A stretch of 64,000 nucleotides of DNA from Gracilaria gracilis (GCA_030374805.1 JARGSG010000082.1:248001-312000), one strand, 5' to 3'. Positions 1 through 11,489 are shown, counted from the first letter of the stretch. Notes: a model not told the origin generated them from the letters alone. Numbers and translations: made by a program.

Positions 1-99
1 GCCTGTTATATGCCCAGCAAGACACAGTCAAAGCTTTCCTTGGGAAGCGTCATGTTTGGTCATCAGTGACGCTGAGGAACCCGACGGCGAACAAATCCA

Positions 100-1150
100 A
101 GAATTTGAAGTCAATCAGCGATTCCATCCCGAAGTGATGACGACTCTCGCCTTCGATTACGTGAGCGCATATTTTTCTGCTCCATATAAAGAACATCCTG
201 TAAGTGTACAACCGGCTCCCCTCTGACATGGTTATCTTCATGTGTCGGAACAACTTCAAACACAGTAGAGTGTTGGTTATCAATAATGACGTTCTGGAGC
301 TTACAAGCTACCATAATTATCAAAGTCGCCTTGCGCATCGGATCTCACATTGGATACCAGAAGATACCGAAACGACACACCAATATTCGAAAGGCCTGTT
401 TGACAACTGTGTGACACAAAGACAAATACGCGTTGAAAGAATCCTCTCTTTCAATAATATCACAACCCGGAAAGGGAGTTAACACACAATGTTCATTAAA
501 ATGGGCATCATCTGCTGCAATACCCGTCCAGCGAAGAAGTACAGAGCGACTTATCAAATTATCTGCATTGTAGAAGCAAAAGCCGCGGAAGCATGCGTGC
601 CCCCGGAATGAAGCGCAGACAGAAAACAGAAGTTGTAGTTTGCCAGCACAGAGGCCTGTACGAAAAGCGCAAAAAACCCGTTGTGGTGTATAAATTCTTC
701 AGACTGGGGACCTAACTTAGACAAGGCTTTGGAATTTGCCATGCAATTCCGTCCAATGCGGCTATCACTCCATGTAATCGAGTATTTCGGTTCACACAAA
801 ACTGTTCCACACTGCGTACGCATTCCTTTTCATTAAGAGGAAACATTATTTGCGACAGATAATGATATAATTGAGCCAAAGTTTCATTAAAGATTGAGTA
901 CACCGTAGAACCCCCTATCGCATAAGACTATTCTATGTCCAAGTAGCTGGCAGGTGCCGACAGCCGCAGAGTGACGAATAGCGTAAATTTGAACAGAACA
1001 GATCACGAAAACCATGTATGGCTACGACGCTTTTGTTGCAGTTTTGGGCGAACGACTCTGCAGAGTAGAAAAATTGAAGTTTCGGTAGCCGATGAATGCT
1101 CGTGAATAGATTATCGGGTATACTTCTCATGTGTTCTGAGGCAGAGAACA
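100..1150 (-). pseudogene. PIF/Harbinger-like transposase remnant (copy 1)
   Basis: Decayed DDE transposase of the PIF/Harbinger (DDE_Tnp_4) type, which would cut and rejoin its own transposon ends in the nucleus. Read 1150 to 100 on the minus strand, the family blocks occur in the right order: a leader region with LFVTLRLSAPASYLDI followed by a TAG and then YAIGGSTVYSIF (about 1000-890); the first catalytic block AALDGIAWQIPKP (about 730); NGFFALFVQASVLANYNF and LHSGGTHASAAF (about 660-570); then ADDAHFNEHCVLTPFPG and REDSFNAYLS (about 510-420), ending in VVKQAFRILVCRFGIFW. The blocks sit in different frames, so there are at least three frameshifts plus an in-frame TAG. The second catalytic Asp, normally in THDS, is replaced (THAS). 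Family assignment is confident; function is lost. I did not find terminal inverted repeats. Confidence 0.8.
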
Positions 1151-1151
1151 A

Positions 1152-1921
1152 TGTCTTAGGGATTTGTCTCGTAAGTACTTTTTGGTATTGATATGTTAGT
1201 GATGTTTCGAATACGATGTGCAGTATACGAAAGCATAGAATGATCTAGGTTTATTTCCAATGACGAGGCGGCAAGGCATGAAGGATACATCTCTGTCGCT
1301 TGAAACGGCGAAAAATTAGTTGGTCTTGAATTCCAAGGTGGTTAAGAGTGTTTATGTTGAAAGTTGTAATTCAAGTCCGTGCGGTTTGTTAGCAACAGAG
1401 AACAAGGAAGTGAATGAGCTTCTGGGAGGCATATCTACTTGCTTTTAGTGCATGAGAGTTTCACTCATAGAACGCTCACAATGGGGGGACGTAATGTTCA
1501 GAAAATATTAAATTACGAGTTTCCTGTTTCGTAAAGGTGTAGAACGCCCCTTAGTACACCTGCTGAGACGCCACGGCCTAATATAACCCTATATAACTCT
1601 GGCGCCAAAGGGAAGCTGCGCTCAACCCCTTCGGCAGGTCAGGAGCTGTACAACTGGGGAGACGTACTTCTGTTGGAATTTCTAAAATTTGTTCATAAAC
1701 AGTCCCTAATCAGGATTGTGCCTCCTATTAACAACAATCGATGATACAGACCGGTGACTTTCGCCGTTTGGAATTGGCAGTTTCACACCAGCGTCGCACA
1801 ACTAAAATAGATTTTTATATCTGATAGAAAATGTATCAAGCCTTCTCGCGGAATGTTACAAACGTGACTCAAACGAGACCCAGCATGCTACACGCAGAAC
1901 AGAACACAAAGTATTCAATGT
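1152..1921. other. No recognisable gene
   Basis: This is AT-rich, ORF-poor sequence between the PIF-like remnant and the SWI/SNF remnant. I see no RNA gene, repeat array or convincing promoter in it. Confidence 0.5.
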
Positions 1922-2737
1922 GTGATTGATTACTTTGAAAATTCAATGGATTACGAACAGCTTACCAATCGTCGGTTAGCTACCATTAGTAGCTTACCCG
2001 CTTGTACACTTACCAAGTTTCATCGAAAAGTTTGCGATTGGCTTTGGAAACACTCAGCGCCAGCCACTGCAGCCCAAGCAAGTGCCTTTCAGGCAGGTCA
2101 TCCTACTTTTGATTTCACACCCAACCTTCACGCTCCTCTCAAACTCAACCTGTTTCCCCGTCTTTCACGCACGACCACCGCTACACCTCTCAAGCTCACC
2201 ATCACCGATATAGGGCTCGGGCAGCCCGCCCAAAACGACGGGCAGGACAAGAACTCTATTTTGGCGCAGAAAACGCTGCGCAGGAAAGCTTCAACTCGAC
2301 ATGATAATTGGCGTCGTCGTCGAATATCTGCCGATGCTCATTCCTCGGACATGGCCTTGTGTGCCATTTAATTACACCAACAGCATCCTTGGAACCCCTA
2401 TGTCTTTGCCATCAATGCTCCATCAACCGCTAATACATACCAGCCCATTCTCACAGTTCCAACCGCTGTTAACAGGTCATTTGCTTCAACCGTATCGTTT
2501 TTGAAACCACCAACTGTTCCAACCTCTACTATTCGAGTCGTTCCGCCCATGACGCGAACGATTGACATTCAGGGATTTGCACCTTTTGCTCTATCCGAAC
2601 GCCACCATACCCATTCACCCCAGTTTTCGAGGTATCGGAAGGCTCTTCCAGCCTCTGAGCGCGTTGAGAAACAAGTCGCGAAGAATGCCAATTGTTTGGC
2701 AGAAAAGTATGATGAACGACACCATGGGCACCCATAA
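1922..2737 (+). pseudogene. Pro/Ser/Thr-rich coding remnant, possibly N-terminal part of the SWI/SNF gene
   Basis: Two overlapping open stretches (1922-2371 and 2301-2504) and a third (2501-2737) together encode a compositionally biased Pro/Ser/Thr/Gln-rich product. It ends in a charged helix-like piece (SERVEKQVAKNANCLAEKY). SWI/SNF ATPases of the BRM type often start with such a low-complexity region, and this stretch lies directly upstream, on the same strand, of the recognisable ATPase part. I see no QLQ or HSA domain and no Walker A motif, so the link is an inference from position and composition. It could equally be unrelated non-coding sequence. Confidence 0.25.
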
Positions 2738-2894
2738 AATTTTTATATAAGCGTTATTGTATCCGCCACCACGTCGTATTCAAACGGTGCAGCACGAAAT
2801 TTTCGAAAAGCAGACGAAGATAAGGCCAGTTCTTACATAACATGAGCGTGTAACTTTCCGTCTTCTACGACGTTGCCGTACTAAATTTTCCGAG

Positions 2895-5119
2895 ATGCCA
2901 CTGGGTATGACCGAGCCAACGCGAAGGAATTCCATAATCGAAGCGAAACAGCTTTCACTACTCAAAATGAAACGGGTTGTGAGAAACAGAGTCTGCCCAG
3001 AAATGAAGAGACCGTCTCTACTTCGAAGGCTGAAAAAATATGTGGAATTTCAACTTCCGCAAAAGGTTGAACACGTTCCTCACTGTTCTTTGTCATCATG
3101 GCAGAGAGCAACATATTGTTAGCCCATGAATCATATTGGGCTAGCACCTGGAAAGTGGAACGAAGTAAGGGCATTTAACAATCTGGTAATTCAGGGCAAG
3201 AATGTTTGTAATCACTTTTATCCGTTTTACGACTTTGAAACAACTGCAAATCTTCCCTAAGACTGACTATCTAATCGGGGCCACTGGGAAGTTTCATCTG
3301 CTGCATCATATGCTTCCAAAGTTACGGCCCCATGGACATCGAACTCTTATCTTTTCTCAAATGACTGCACCCCTGGAATATCTCGAATACTTTCTTCACG
3401 CGAAGAACGTTCAGTACCTACGTCTTGACGGAACATCGAGAGCTGATGATCGGCAAGCTTTGCCGACCAAGATTAACTAGAAGGACTCTTTTCATTTCTG
3501 CTTTTTACTTTCGACACGTGTCGGAGGCTTAGGATTGAATCGTCAAACTGCGAATAGCGTAATCATATTTGACTCTGACTGGAATCCCGTGATGAATCTC
3601 CAAGCTCTGGATCGCGCTTATCGCATTGGTCAGACTAAGGTTGCGCGATTGATTTGTTCAAGCACTATTGAAGAGAAAATTCTAGAGCAAGCAAACCGAG
3701 AGCTTCAGATTGACGCTCAGATTATCCAAGCAGGACAGTTCAACAACAAGAGCACAGAAATAAAAAGCCACCGATGCCGAAGGACATTCCTCGTGGAAGG
3801 AATGAATAAGATAGTACATGGAGCATCCCAGCAGTGAAATAATTGAATCGACTGTTTGCCCTAACTGAAAACGAGGGCTTCCTGAACTACGACAAAAAAC
3901 GGCAGAGAAAGGGTCGTGCAAACCTATATTTACTGTAGAAGCAGATCTATGAGATAGAGGTCTGCAACCAGAAGTGAACCAGAAGAGAGCAAAGGAAATA
4001 GAGCAAGATATTCTCATGACTCACCAGCGAGGAAGACAGAAGCGGAAATTGATGCATGACATTGAAAGCCTGACAGAGGCCGAGTGGCTACGGGTGATGA
4101 AAGGTGAAGCTATGGTTGAAGAAGTGTTTCAGAAAAGGAAAAGAATAAGGAAAAGCCGTCAGATTGAACGGAAGAAAACCGATCTTGATGACAGAATTGA
4201 CTCAAGTGAAGATATTGGTAACGAAAACTCCCATCTTAGTCCAAGGGGAGCAGACGCGTGAAGTCATCGGAATCTCGATTGGTTGGTGTTCCTTTGCCAC
4301 CTTTTTCAAGTGATTTGAGCAGTTTTGCCCGCCAAGAAAGTCCTTCACTACTTAGAAATGGGGTTATATCGGGTTCAGATATCGAGCTTAAGGTTGGAAA
4401 TGGTCATAACAAGCGTGAATTAGATACGGGAATTACAAATGGTTCTGCTTCCAGTAAGAATAGTTCACGTCGCTTTGAATCTCAAAGGTCAAAAGAGTGT
4501 CAGGGTCACGAAAGGCAAATCAAACTTTAACCAGAAAAGGGTAAGGTAAAGACGGATGCAGCACGGGGTGATGGAATTAAAATGTACCTTAAGTTGAGAA
4601 TTCGTCCTGGCTATGAGCTTTCTACCCAGCCGCCGGAAGAGGGTAACAGACGCTCTGGCTCATTTACGAGGAGGCAAAAGAGGTCGCGGAAGGTTCCCAA
4701 AATAGCGAATGGAGTGGGTTCAAGTCTTTATGGTAGAAGAAGGAACAGAGTGAAAACTAAAGCGCCAAGTGACTCATCTCACGCCGTGTATGTTAGAGAA
4801 AATTCAGCACCATGGCTTGTCACGTCTTTCAGTGAGGGGTGAAAGTGGAGGAAGCGCAAGGCCGTGGAGAAAAGTTGCGAGCCATTTGAACCGAAGCACA
4901 GCAGATCCGTTAAAGACAGTAGGGTGGTTTACTCTAATCCCAGGAAGTAGATCCTCACTCCGCGTGATAGAAGAGCTCAGGGAAAAGGCAAGGATTCGAG
5001 CGTTGAATCCGGGACGAGATATAATAGCAATGCCGAGGAACTTGAATACTCAGGAAAGTAGTAACGCTCAGGAGATGAATGGATCATCCCAGGAGAACGG
5101 GTGGAAAGCCAATGAGTGA
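2895..5119 (+). pseudogene. SWI/SNF (BRM/SMARCA4-type) ATPase pseudogene
   Basis: Remnant of the catalytic subunit of a SWI/SNF chromatin-remodelling complex, which uses ATP to slide nucleosomes. Visible in order: the end of the SNF2_N lobe (LLRRLKKYVEFQLPQKVEH, about 3020-3075); a piece resembling the 'MQLRKICNHPY' region (VCNHFYPF, about 3207); the helicase-C lobe with GKFHLLHHMLPKLR, TLIFSQM and YLRLDG (about 3280-3435); [12 protein letters not shown] and [10 protein letters not shown] (about 3553-3640; usual form DRAHRIGQ); [12 protein letters not shown] (about 3720); and a post-helicase block with SLTEAEWLRVM (about 4068) next to a basic KRKRIRKSRQ run, typical of the BRM C-terminal flank. 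Beyond 4260 the product is low-complexity, charged and Ser-rich in shifting frames. Successive blocks change frame several times and the N-terminal lobe with Walker A/B is absent. No bromodomain was seen. Family confident (BRM-type rather than ISWI/CHD because of the post-helicase block). Confidence 0.85.
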
Positions 5120-5544
5120 ATGTCAAGAAAGCACGAGGAAGTCGAGAACTTAGTTTCACTGAAACTTGGCGTGTGGGAACCAAACATGGCATTGGGTTGA
5201 AGCTTTGCATTGTCGCCCAGCTGCATTGTCATGGCTTTAATGAATTGGTTGGACGATCAGGCTCTTCCTGTTCTAGAGACCTGCTTTCCGGGAAGCATTG
5301 GACTAGAGAATCATTGTTTTTCTTTCAAACTTTGGAGGGATGGCTTTCCATCCTGGTCTTTTCTCGAGCGGTTCGAACCCCAAAGCTTGAATATGGGCAT
5401 TTACGATCACTAAATCATCCGCAAATCTAAGTAAAGGGTGTAAATTAATTAAAAAGTCATGGAAGAAGCGAAGGCTGGTTAGAAATTCTACTCGGTAGTG
5501 AACGAACGAACAAACGAATTCAATTTTATCGTGCTGTCATCAAG
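5120..5544. other. Low-complexity tail of the SWI/SNF remnant and spacer
   Basis: A 104-codon open stretch at 5116-5430 follows the SWI/SNF remnant but matches nothing I recognise. The remainder to the satellite is A/T-rich spacer. Confidence 0.3.
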
Positions 5545-6480
5545 TTGTTTGCACTCTCAACCGTGGTTCATCCACAATTGGCATGCACATGGGTGCATTG
5601 GATTGTGTTTAGACCACAACGCTTTGCATGCGATCTTGTATCATTTTGTCGAAAACGTTGTTTCAATCGATCATGTTCAAAGCACAACACGTAGCATACA
5701 ATCATGCATTCTTCACACATTGTTGCATTGGATCGTGATCAATCGATAGCTTGCATGCGATCGTGTAACATCTTTTCAGAAACCGCGTTGCGATGGATCA
5801 TGTGCAAAGTACAACACGTTGCGTGCCATCATGCTTTGTTCACACAAGTTTGCATTAGATCGTGTTCAAACCACAACTGTTTGCATGCGATCCTGTACCA
5901 CCTTTTCAGAAACCCTGTTACGTTGGATCATGTGTAAAGTACAAAACGTTGCGTGCCATCATGCTTTGTTCACACATGCTTGCTTTGGATCATGTTTAAA
6001 CTGCAACTGTTAGCATGCGATCTCGTATATACCACAACTACTTGCATGCGATCGTATATCATTTTTTTCAGAAACGAGGTTGCAAACGATCATGTTCAAA
6101 ATAAAACACGTGGTCTACCATCATGCTTTGTTTACAAAATGTTGCATTGGATCGTTTTCAAATCAAAACGGATTGCATGCCATCGGGTATCATTTTTTCC
6201 GAAACCCGGTTGTAATCGATCATGTTCAAAGTACAACACGTGGTATACTATCATGCTTTGTTGACGCAATGTTGCATTGGATCATGTTCAAATCAAAACG
6301 GCTTGCATGCGATCGTGTGACACCTTTTCAGAAACCCCGTTTCATTGGATCATGTGTAAAGTAGAAGACGTTGCATACTATTGTGCTCTGGTCACACAAT
6401 GTTGCATTGGATCGTGTTCAATCCACAACTTTTTGCATGCGATTGTGTATCGCCAAGGACTCAGTGCAATGCATTGCATC
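5545..6480. repeat. Hierarchical satellite: 31-bp monomers in 130-bp higher-order units
   Basis: The word GCATGCGATC or a near variant recurs at 5626, 5753, 5883, 6013, 6044, 6174, 6304 and 6435, giving spacings of 127, 130, 130, 31, 130, 130 and 131. Each 130-bp unit splits into four related pieces of about 31-37 bp, each opening with GC(A/G)T and then (G/C)ATC(G/A)TG. The 31-bp step at 6013-6044 is one monomer gained or lost, which confirms the monomer size. Weaker monomers extend left to about 5547 and right to about 6590, into the 3' end of the hAT remnant. Since 130 is not a multiple of 3, the open frames across the array are not evidence of coding. Confidence 0.9.
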
Positions 6481-6546
6481 ATGCCAATCCAATTATCAAC
6501 ACGACTTTGTTGCTTTTAATCGAGCTTTTGTCAAGTTGGTTGCCCT

Positions 6547-7276
6547 TCATCGTGGTTCATCTCTATGTGGTTGCATGCAATCTTGGTTTATACGGCGAAT
6601 TCTTCCTTGCAGGGTAAAACGTCTCTCAAAACTTGATGAGGACGGGCTAACGCACAGTATTTGGAGCGTGAAGTCCTTCCACCAAGGCACGTCTTTCGAT
6701 TGCATCCAATATACCACTGGCATGTTCCGGTACGCCATGGGAATATCTATCTGTCCGGGGTTGTCAGCCTGCAACCGCCACGACAACCAAACGAGCGTTA
6801 GCTCTTCAAACAACTTCTGCCAGCGCCATCCTCACCCCACGTGCTCGGAAGCTTCTGTGTAGGCGGGAAGACTTCGGACACTACATACAGGCGTATATCT
6901 TTCAATATATCCGCATTGTGGATTCTAATGTTGTCATTAATACTGCGAACATCAAGGGAATACGAAACAAAGTGCAGTGACGTCATTAGAGGTATTCTTC
7001 GCGAGCCACCATTCAGTCGCCCTCTAAATGCGATGATAATCTCGTCTTTCAGGTTCCTGTGTATAAAATGGTGTGACAAAGAAAAAACTTGAAAACTGTG
7101 TAGGTAACAAACGGATTGGTAGCACCGCGGTTTGTAGTGGCAAAACACGGCCAAAATGGTCCAGATTGTGATTGCTTGTAGTATATTTTGCGTTGCGAAG
7201 GTTGTTGTAGTACTGCTCTTTAGGCTGCTTGAACCAAAAGTACAATTTGAAATGTTTCCTCAAATCATTCACAACA
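6547..7276 (-). pseudogene. hAT transposase, C-terminal half (3' of the chromovirus A insertion)
   Basis: This is the continuation, on the minus strand, of the hAT transposase whose N-terminal half lies at 18442-19042. The two halves were separated by chromovirus A. Just inside the break the frame reads GNVVNDLRKHFKLYFWFKQP (about 7280-7220), the region after the DUF659 domain. The end carries the hAT C-terminal dimerisation block, visible as PWWKDFTLQILCVSPSSSSF followed by ERRFTLQGRI (about 6665-6600), matching the family pattern 'W..LA..IL..PASSA.SER.FS..G'. Between these blocks the reading frame changes more than once, so the transposase was already decayed or has decayed since. hAT transposases act as dimers that excise DNA by a hairpin pathway. 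The satellite begins almost directly downstream, so it may lie inside the transposon's 3' end. Confidence 0.8.
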
Positions 7277-7281
7277 TTACC
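7277..7281. repeat. Target-site duplication (TTACC), left copy
   Basis: TTACC lies just outside the left LTR of chromovirus A and is repeated at 18437-18441 just outside the right LTR. Five base pairs is the usual length for Ty3/gypsy integration. The duplicated bases are hAT transposase coding sequence on the minus strand. Confidence 0.85.
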
Positions 7282-7819
7282 CGTGGTATAACGCACACAA
7301 ATGGGAGGTTCCGAAGCGGTCTTGAGACGGGAGCGGCGGCAGCGTACAGTCGTGTGACTGTAATGAATCCGAACTGGGAGAAGGGCGGAAGCACCAGGCG
7401 GTCGAAGGGACAGTGGACGGTCGGTATCGCCAAGCGCCTACAGGTGCGCGCATAAGAGTACGAACGGTCTGGGAAACCTTAGTAGAACTACCGTGCGGAC
7501 TATCGTTAGCGCAAGCTCACAAGGAAGACGTTCGGCAGAAGATGCTTGTCGTTTACGATTGGGGCCTGGGGAACTCCGAGCTACAACTAAATATCCGGTC
7601 TGGACCCCTTACTAACTACTGTGCGATAGGTCTAATTTGCACTGTCACTACCCAAGTTGCACACGTGCCCAACTCCTACGCTGTGCCAATCCGTGCGGCA
7701 CCGGAGCACCAAATCATATACGTGGCGGTGCCACCGCACCGGCCCACCGTGCACTATCTCTTCGTACGTGAACTGCCAATCGGATACATTGCGCACAAAC
7801 TCGGGCCCACTATACTACA
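7282..7819 (-). repeat. LTR of chromovirus A (3' LTR in element orientation)
   Basis: About 538 bp, matching 17898-18436 along its full length. On the minus strand it starts TGTAGTATAG and ends near CGTTATACCAC, the TG...CA form of retroviral-type LTRs. It contains two CCGTGCGG palindromes (7491 and 7691); the one at 7491 is also kept in the other LTR. Confidence 0.9.
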
Positions 7820-7832
7820 GATCTCCCTCCTA
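7820..7832 (-). promoter_or_regulatory. Polypurine tract of chromovirus A
   Basis: On the minus strand the bases just before the 3' LTR read AGGAGGGAGATC. This is the purine-rich primer for plus-strand DNA synthesis used by this family, and it confirms the minus orientation. Confidence 0.7.
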
Positions 7833-8514
7833 GACTTGCGCTCCGTCCTCGGAGCGCCGCGTAACGTCGCCAAGTCGCTACGCTTATGTCCGCCTGGGTG
7901 AGAGGGCGCCCTCGCGTCCGTTCGGAAAGTGCCCAAGGAAAGCGGGGCGAAACCATGGAAAAATTTCCTGAACGCAGCTGCGAAAGGAGCTTGAGCGCCA
8001 GTGGTAGAGTGCGGGACGAACGGGAAGATTCGAGTTAGCACACGGAGAGGTGGATCAGATATGCACCAAGCGTTCTTCCAAAGCGTATGAGACGGTCCCT
8101 AGCGGCGTGATCCACACGGTGTCCTCCAAGTACACTCTCCGCTTGAGACGCACCGTACGGACGAGTCCGATCGGAAGCATACCAGTCGTCCCATGGGGCG
8201 CCTATGGCGGTTAAAATATGCGGCACACCAGGCGGGTCTCAGAAGCTGTCAGCTTTGCCTGCCACGAGGCGTGCGCTTGGCGGTAACCGTTCGGGAAGAC
8301 GCGCCTATTGCGTGCTGAGTCCGCACGTTGAACGGGACGCCGCAGTATCCGCTTTCGGAAAATCTGCCCGGAAAGGGCAGGGCGAAGCCATGCCCAAATT
8401 TCCTAAGTCTACTGTAGAAGATATTGCACGAATGAACTCATGGCGGAGCGCTCACCGTGTTACGTACGAGCGGACGTAACGAGAGATGGTGATCGCAGCT
8501 AAGGCGTGCGGGTA

Positions 8515-8665
8515 CCCGAATCGGCGCGTACGGTCCATCTCGAAGGAGAACGCCCGACGGGTGTCCAAATCCGTGTGCACGGTACGTCTCGAAGGAGAAC
8601 ACCCGACGGGTGTGCGAATCGTCGTGCACAGTACGTCTCGGAGGAGAACGTCTGGCACCTGGTTC
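8515..8665. repeat. 49-bp tandem repeat inside chromovirus A
   Basis: The block TCTCGAAGGAGAAC with following GACGGGTGT recurs at 8538, 8587 and (diverged) 8636, a period of 49 bp with about three copies. It lies in the untranslated part between the antisense coding region and the 3' LTR. Confidence 0.75.
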
Positions 8666-9547
8666 CTTGGCGGTCGGGTGCCTGTCTGGCCGAATACATC
8701 ATGTCCGAAACGGCAATCTTCGTTCGTGAATGGACTGACGGTCGAAGGACTGTCACCGCTCATGATGACAGTACGGTCAAGGGGTGGTCACGGAGGTAAG
8801 GCCGCCACTGTACGAATTGGGCGCGATTCGATGATGAAGTGAGTGCAGCTTGTCCAGGGATGGCGGAGGAAGGGCAGCTCTGGCTCCTCAAATAAAGTTA
8901 AACCAGCATTGACATTTCGTCCGCGCAGTGCCTGTACGACAAAATAGTCGTCGTGGTCATTCCAATCGGTCGGTGATACCTCAAGCGCCGCTTCGTCGTC
9001 TTAAACTCACCTTATAAGACCGCAAGCCAAGCGGCGGTATGCCCGAATCGTTTCACTCTGCATCCACCTCTATCCACGCAATGGCGCTTTTCCGCTACCG
9101 GGTCAGAAGTATGATCAACTTTTACGTTGCAGCTTCACCGCTCCTCGCAGAAGGAAGCAGGTTCCGCTATCCGTATGGGAATACGCACAGAAGAGGTTCC
9201 TTGACAGCGACACCGAGCATTTCGTTTCGAGCCCGACGGGGTTACCGATGCGGGACATGGCGACTCGCAACCCGAAACGGAGAAGCCTCGAGGCTTGTCA
9301 AGCCCGCTGGAACCACCTGCCTAGTGTGACAGGACGGAAGGAAGAAGAGTCCTTCGGGCGGGGCGACATATTATACCTGCGCTGTTCAGAGAAAAATGGT
9401 CTATCAGGATGCGTTGCAGCACCTGTTTCATCGCTGCTCATCCGATTTCGGGCTTTCCCTAGAATGAAATGAACCCGCTTGGACTGGTGATGTTCGAACC
9501 GCCGTACGACAAGTGATAGTAGCTGCACAGCCAACGGTGGGGAAGTA

Positions 9548-11193
9548 GTGCCGCAACCGAGGCGCGTATCCGAGCGTCCAACTGGTTCCTGTACGGTTAG
9601 CATAACTTCGAGTTCTTTGACGTTCCCGGCCATCACCGCTCGGACTTCTACTGCTCCTCGAACGAAGTGTGGACCAGTCTCGATGTCTCCCGCAACCTAT
9701 CCGTACCGACTCCGTCCGTCTTGGCATACAATTCGGAGGAGCTTCTTAAAGGTTCGCCCATACAGGGTGTCGTCAGTCAGGTCGCCGAATGGGCGGTGTT
9801 TGCTTTCATGGCGTTTCTCCAGGCGGCCCTTGAAGGGATCGAGGTCCTTACCCGTGCAAAAGGCGATCATTTGTACCATAAGGACGGCCCAAACAAGTAC
9901 GGGCGGTTGTTGCCGATGTCGTACAAGTTGGTGTGTATCCTGGCCGAGACGGGACTCCAGAACGTTCTTCGTGATACCATGTTCCCTCCGCCGGTCGGCA
10001 GGAAACTTTGCAGTACTCGTTCTAGACCGATTGAGACAAAACCCCGGAGTTCTTATGGTACGACTACTATTCCGATACGTTCCTGGCAATGTCTTCTACC
10101 AGTTCGGTAGCCACACCGATCACTCGCGTCGTGAAGGCTCCGGAGAGTCTTCCCCCTGGACCTGCAAAGCCATACCGGACTTCTTCCCGCATGGGGTCAT
10201 GAAGCTGGAATTAGAAGACGTAGCGCCTCTGCCGACTCCGATGGTTACACCAGTTGAGGCAAAGACCGTCGTGGATGCGGGAGTACAAGCAGGATCCGGT
10301 CGGAAATCTTGGGACAAGTCTGGGTTCACCATTGAGGAGAGCGCAAGCCCGCACTCGGATGGTGATACGTACAAGGCCTTTGTGGCTATCCGTGCGGCTT
10401 GTATTCCATTCGGAGAGGAGGAGCCTGCGATGCTTGACAACGCCCTGTTGGCAGACCGAGCATGGATGCGCCGTGCAGTCAACGCCTAGACTGCTCTTCG
10501 TGAGCAGGCTCAGGCGCAGCTTATTCTGCTCGGTTACCTCCCGCCTACTCCCTGTTGGTCTTGGCGTCTTACGAGAAGTCCGTGACGGCTGGCCTGGGTA
10601 TCACGCACGGTCTGGATGGAACGTCGATGCCGACATCTGCGGCACCATTGGAGGAGGTGATGACTAATTTCTGTGAGATCAGAGTGCAGCAAGCCGATGC
10701 CGAGCGCATTGTCGACCACATCGTTAAGAACAAGCGCCAAGCGGCGGAGTCCTTCTTCAAGGCCTTCGAACTGTTTGGGCCCAGTGTTCTGTCCGCGGAT
10801 GAGCCTGAAGGCGAAGGCCAAGCCGGTGACGGCACGGGGCCGAGCGGTACGAATGCGGCTCCCGAAAGGGAGACTCCGCAAAAAGAGGTGACGCCGGCGT
10901 TTGAGGACGTTCCCATGTCATCTTGAGGCGGAGATGAAGCAAAAATTGAGACCGTGACGGTTGGAGAGGACCTGATAGAGCCCGCTCCGGCATCCGCGAG
11001 CCAATCGGGCAGTAGGTCGGGCGGGAAGAAGAAGGTCGTGGCCACTTTGCCGTGGCCTGGGACCGCCCCGGCGTTCCAGCTGACGAAGACCGGTTCGGGC
11101 TCGCGTGGTGGTTCCACTGCCGGTCGTGGTACCTCTCCGTGGGGTACTCTTGCCGGCAGTATTACGAATCCCAGATGGAAGAAGACTACTTAG
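9548..11193 (+). pseudogene. Antisense extra coding region of chromovirus A
   Basis: Coding-like sequence on the strand opposite to gag-pol, between the chromodomain and the 3' LTR. It matches the corresponding regions of chromoviruses C and B. The clearest shared block is an E-W-x-V-x-x-F-M segment (VAEWAVFAFMAFL, about 9785) followed by a basic stretch ending GRLLPM. Further on there is a WYDY motif, then a DFFPHGV-like motif (element C has DYWPHGV), and an acidic, Gly/Pro-rich tail with a helix-forming segment (about 10660-10760). The hydrophobic EW block could be a membrane or packing segment. I recognise no known domain. The region is broken like the rest of the element. Role unknown; conservation across three elements implies it was once under selection. 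Confidence 0.65.
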
Positions 11194-11489
11194 TTGACCG
11201 TGCGTACTTGCAGCTTCTTTTTCCTAAGTAAACTTGTGATCGTTTGTGATGACCTGTGGGCAAATACCCTGTCATTCTGCGTGCGCCGTTATAGAAAAAG
11301 GTGGCGTTTTGTAAAAAAGGAAAAGTAATTGCCCAATAGGCGTAAGTTTGTGGGGATTTGCCGCTCAATAATAGCGTGGGAATGGCGCCGTTTGGTGTCC
11401 ATTGACGGTTCACCAGTTGCGTGCCAGTTCGTACGATCTCGGATCTCCGCTCCGTCCTTGCCGCTCCTTAAACTTTCGCTGATACCGAA

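Noticed and set aside
5360-5400. GGTTCGAACCC, resembling a tRNA T-arm
   Set aside because: The bases on either side do not form a T-stem, and no acceptor or anticodon arm could be drawn around it.
5498-6520. Many overlapping open frames of 60-100 codons across the satellite
   Set aside because: They follow from the repeat sequence itself; the 130-bp period shifts the frame at every unit, so no single protein repeat is encoded.
9548-10489. A 313-codon plus frame in chromovirus A as a separate gene
   Set aside because: Its first half is out of frame with the motifs conserved in elements B and C, so most of it is a shadow of the antisense coding region.
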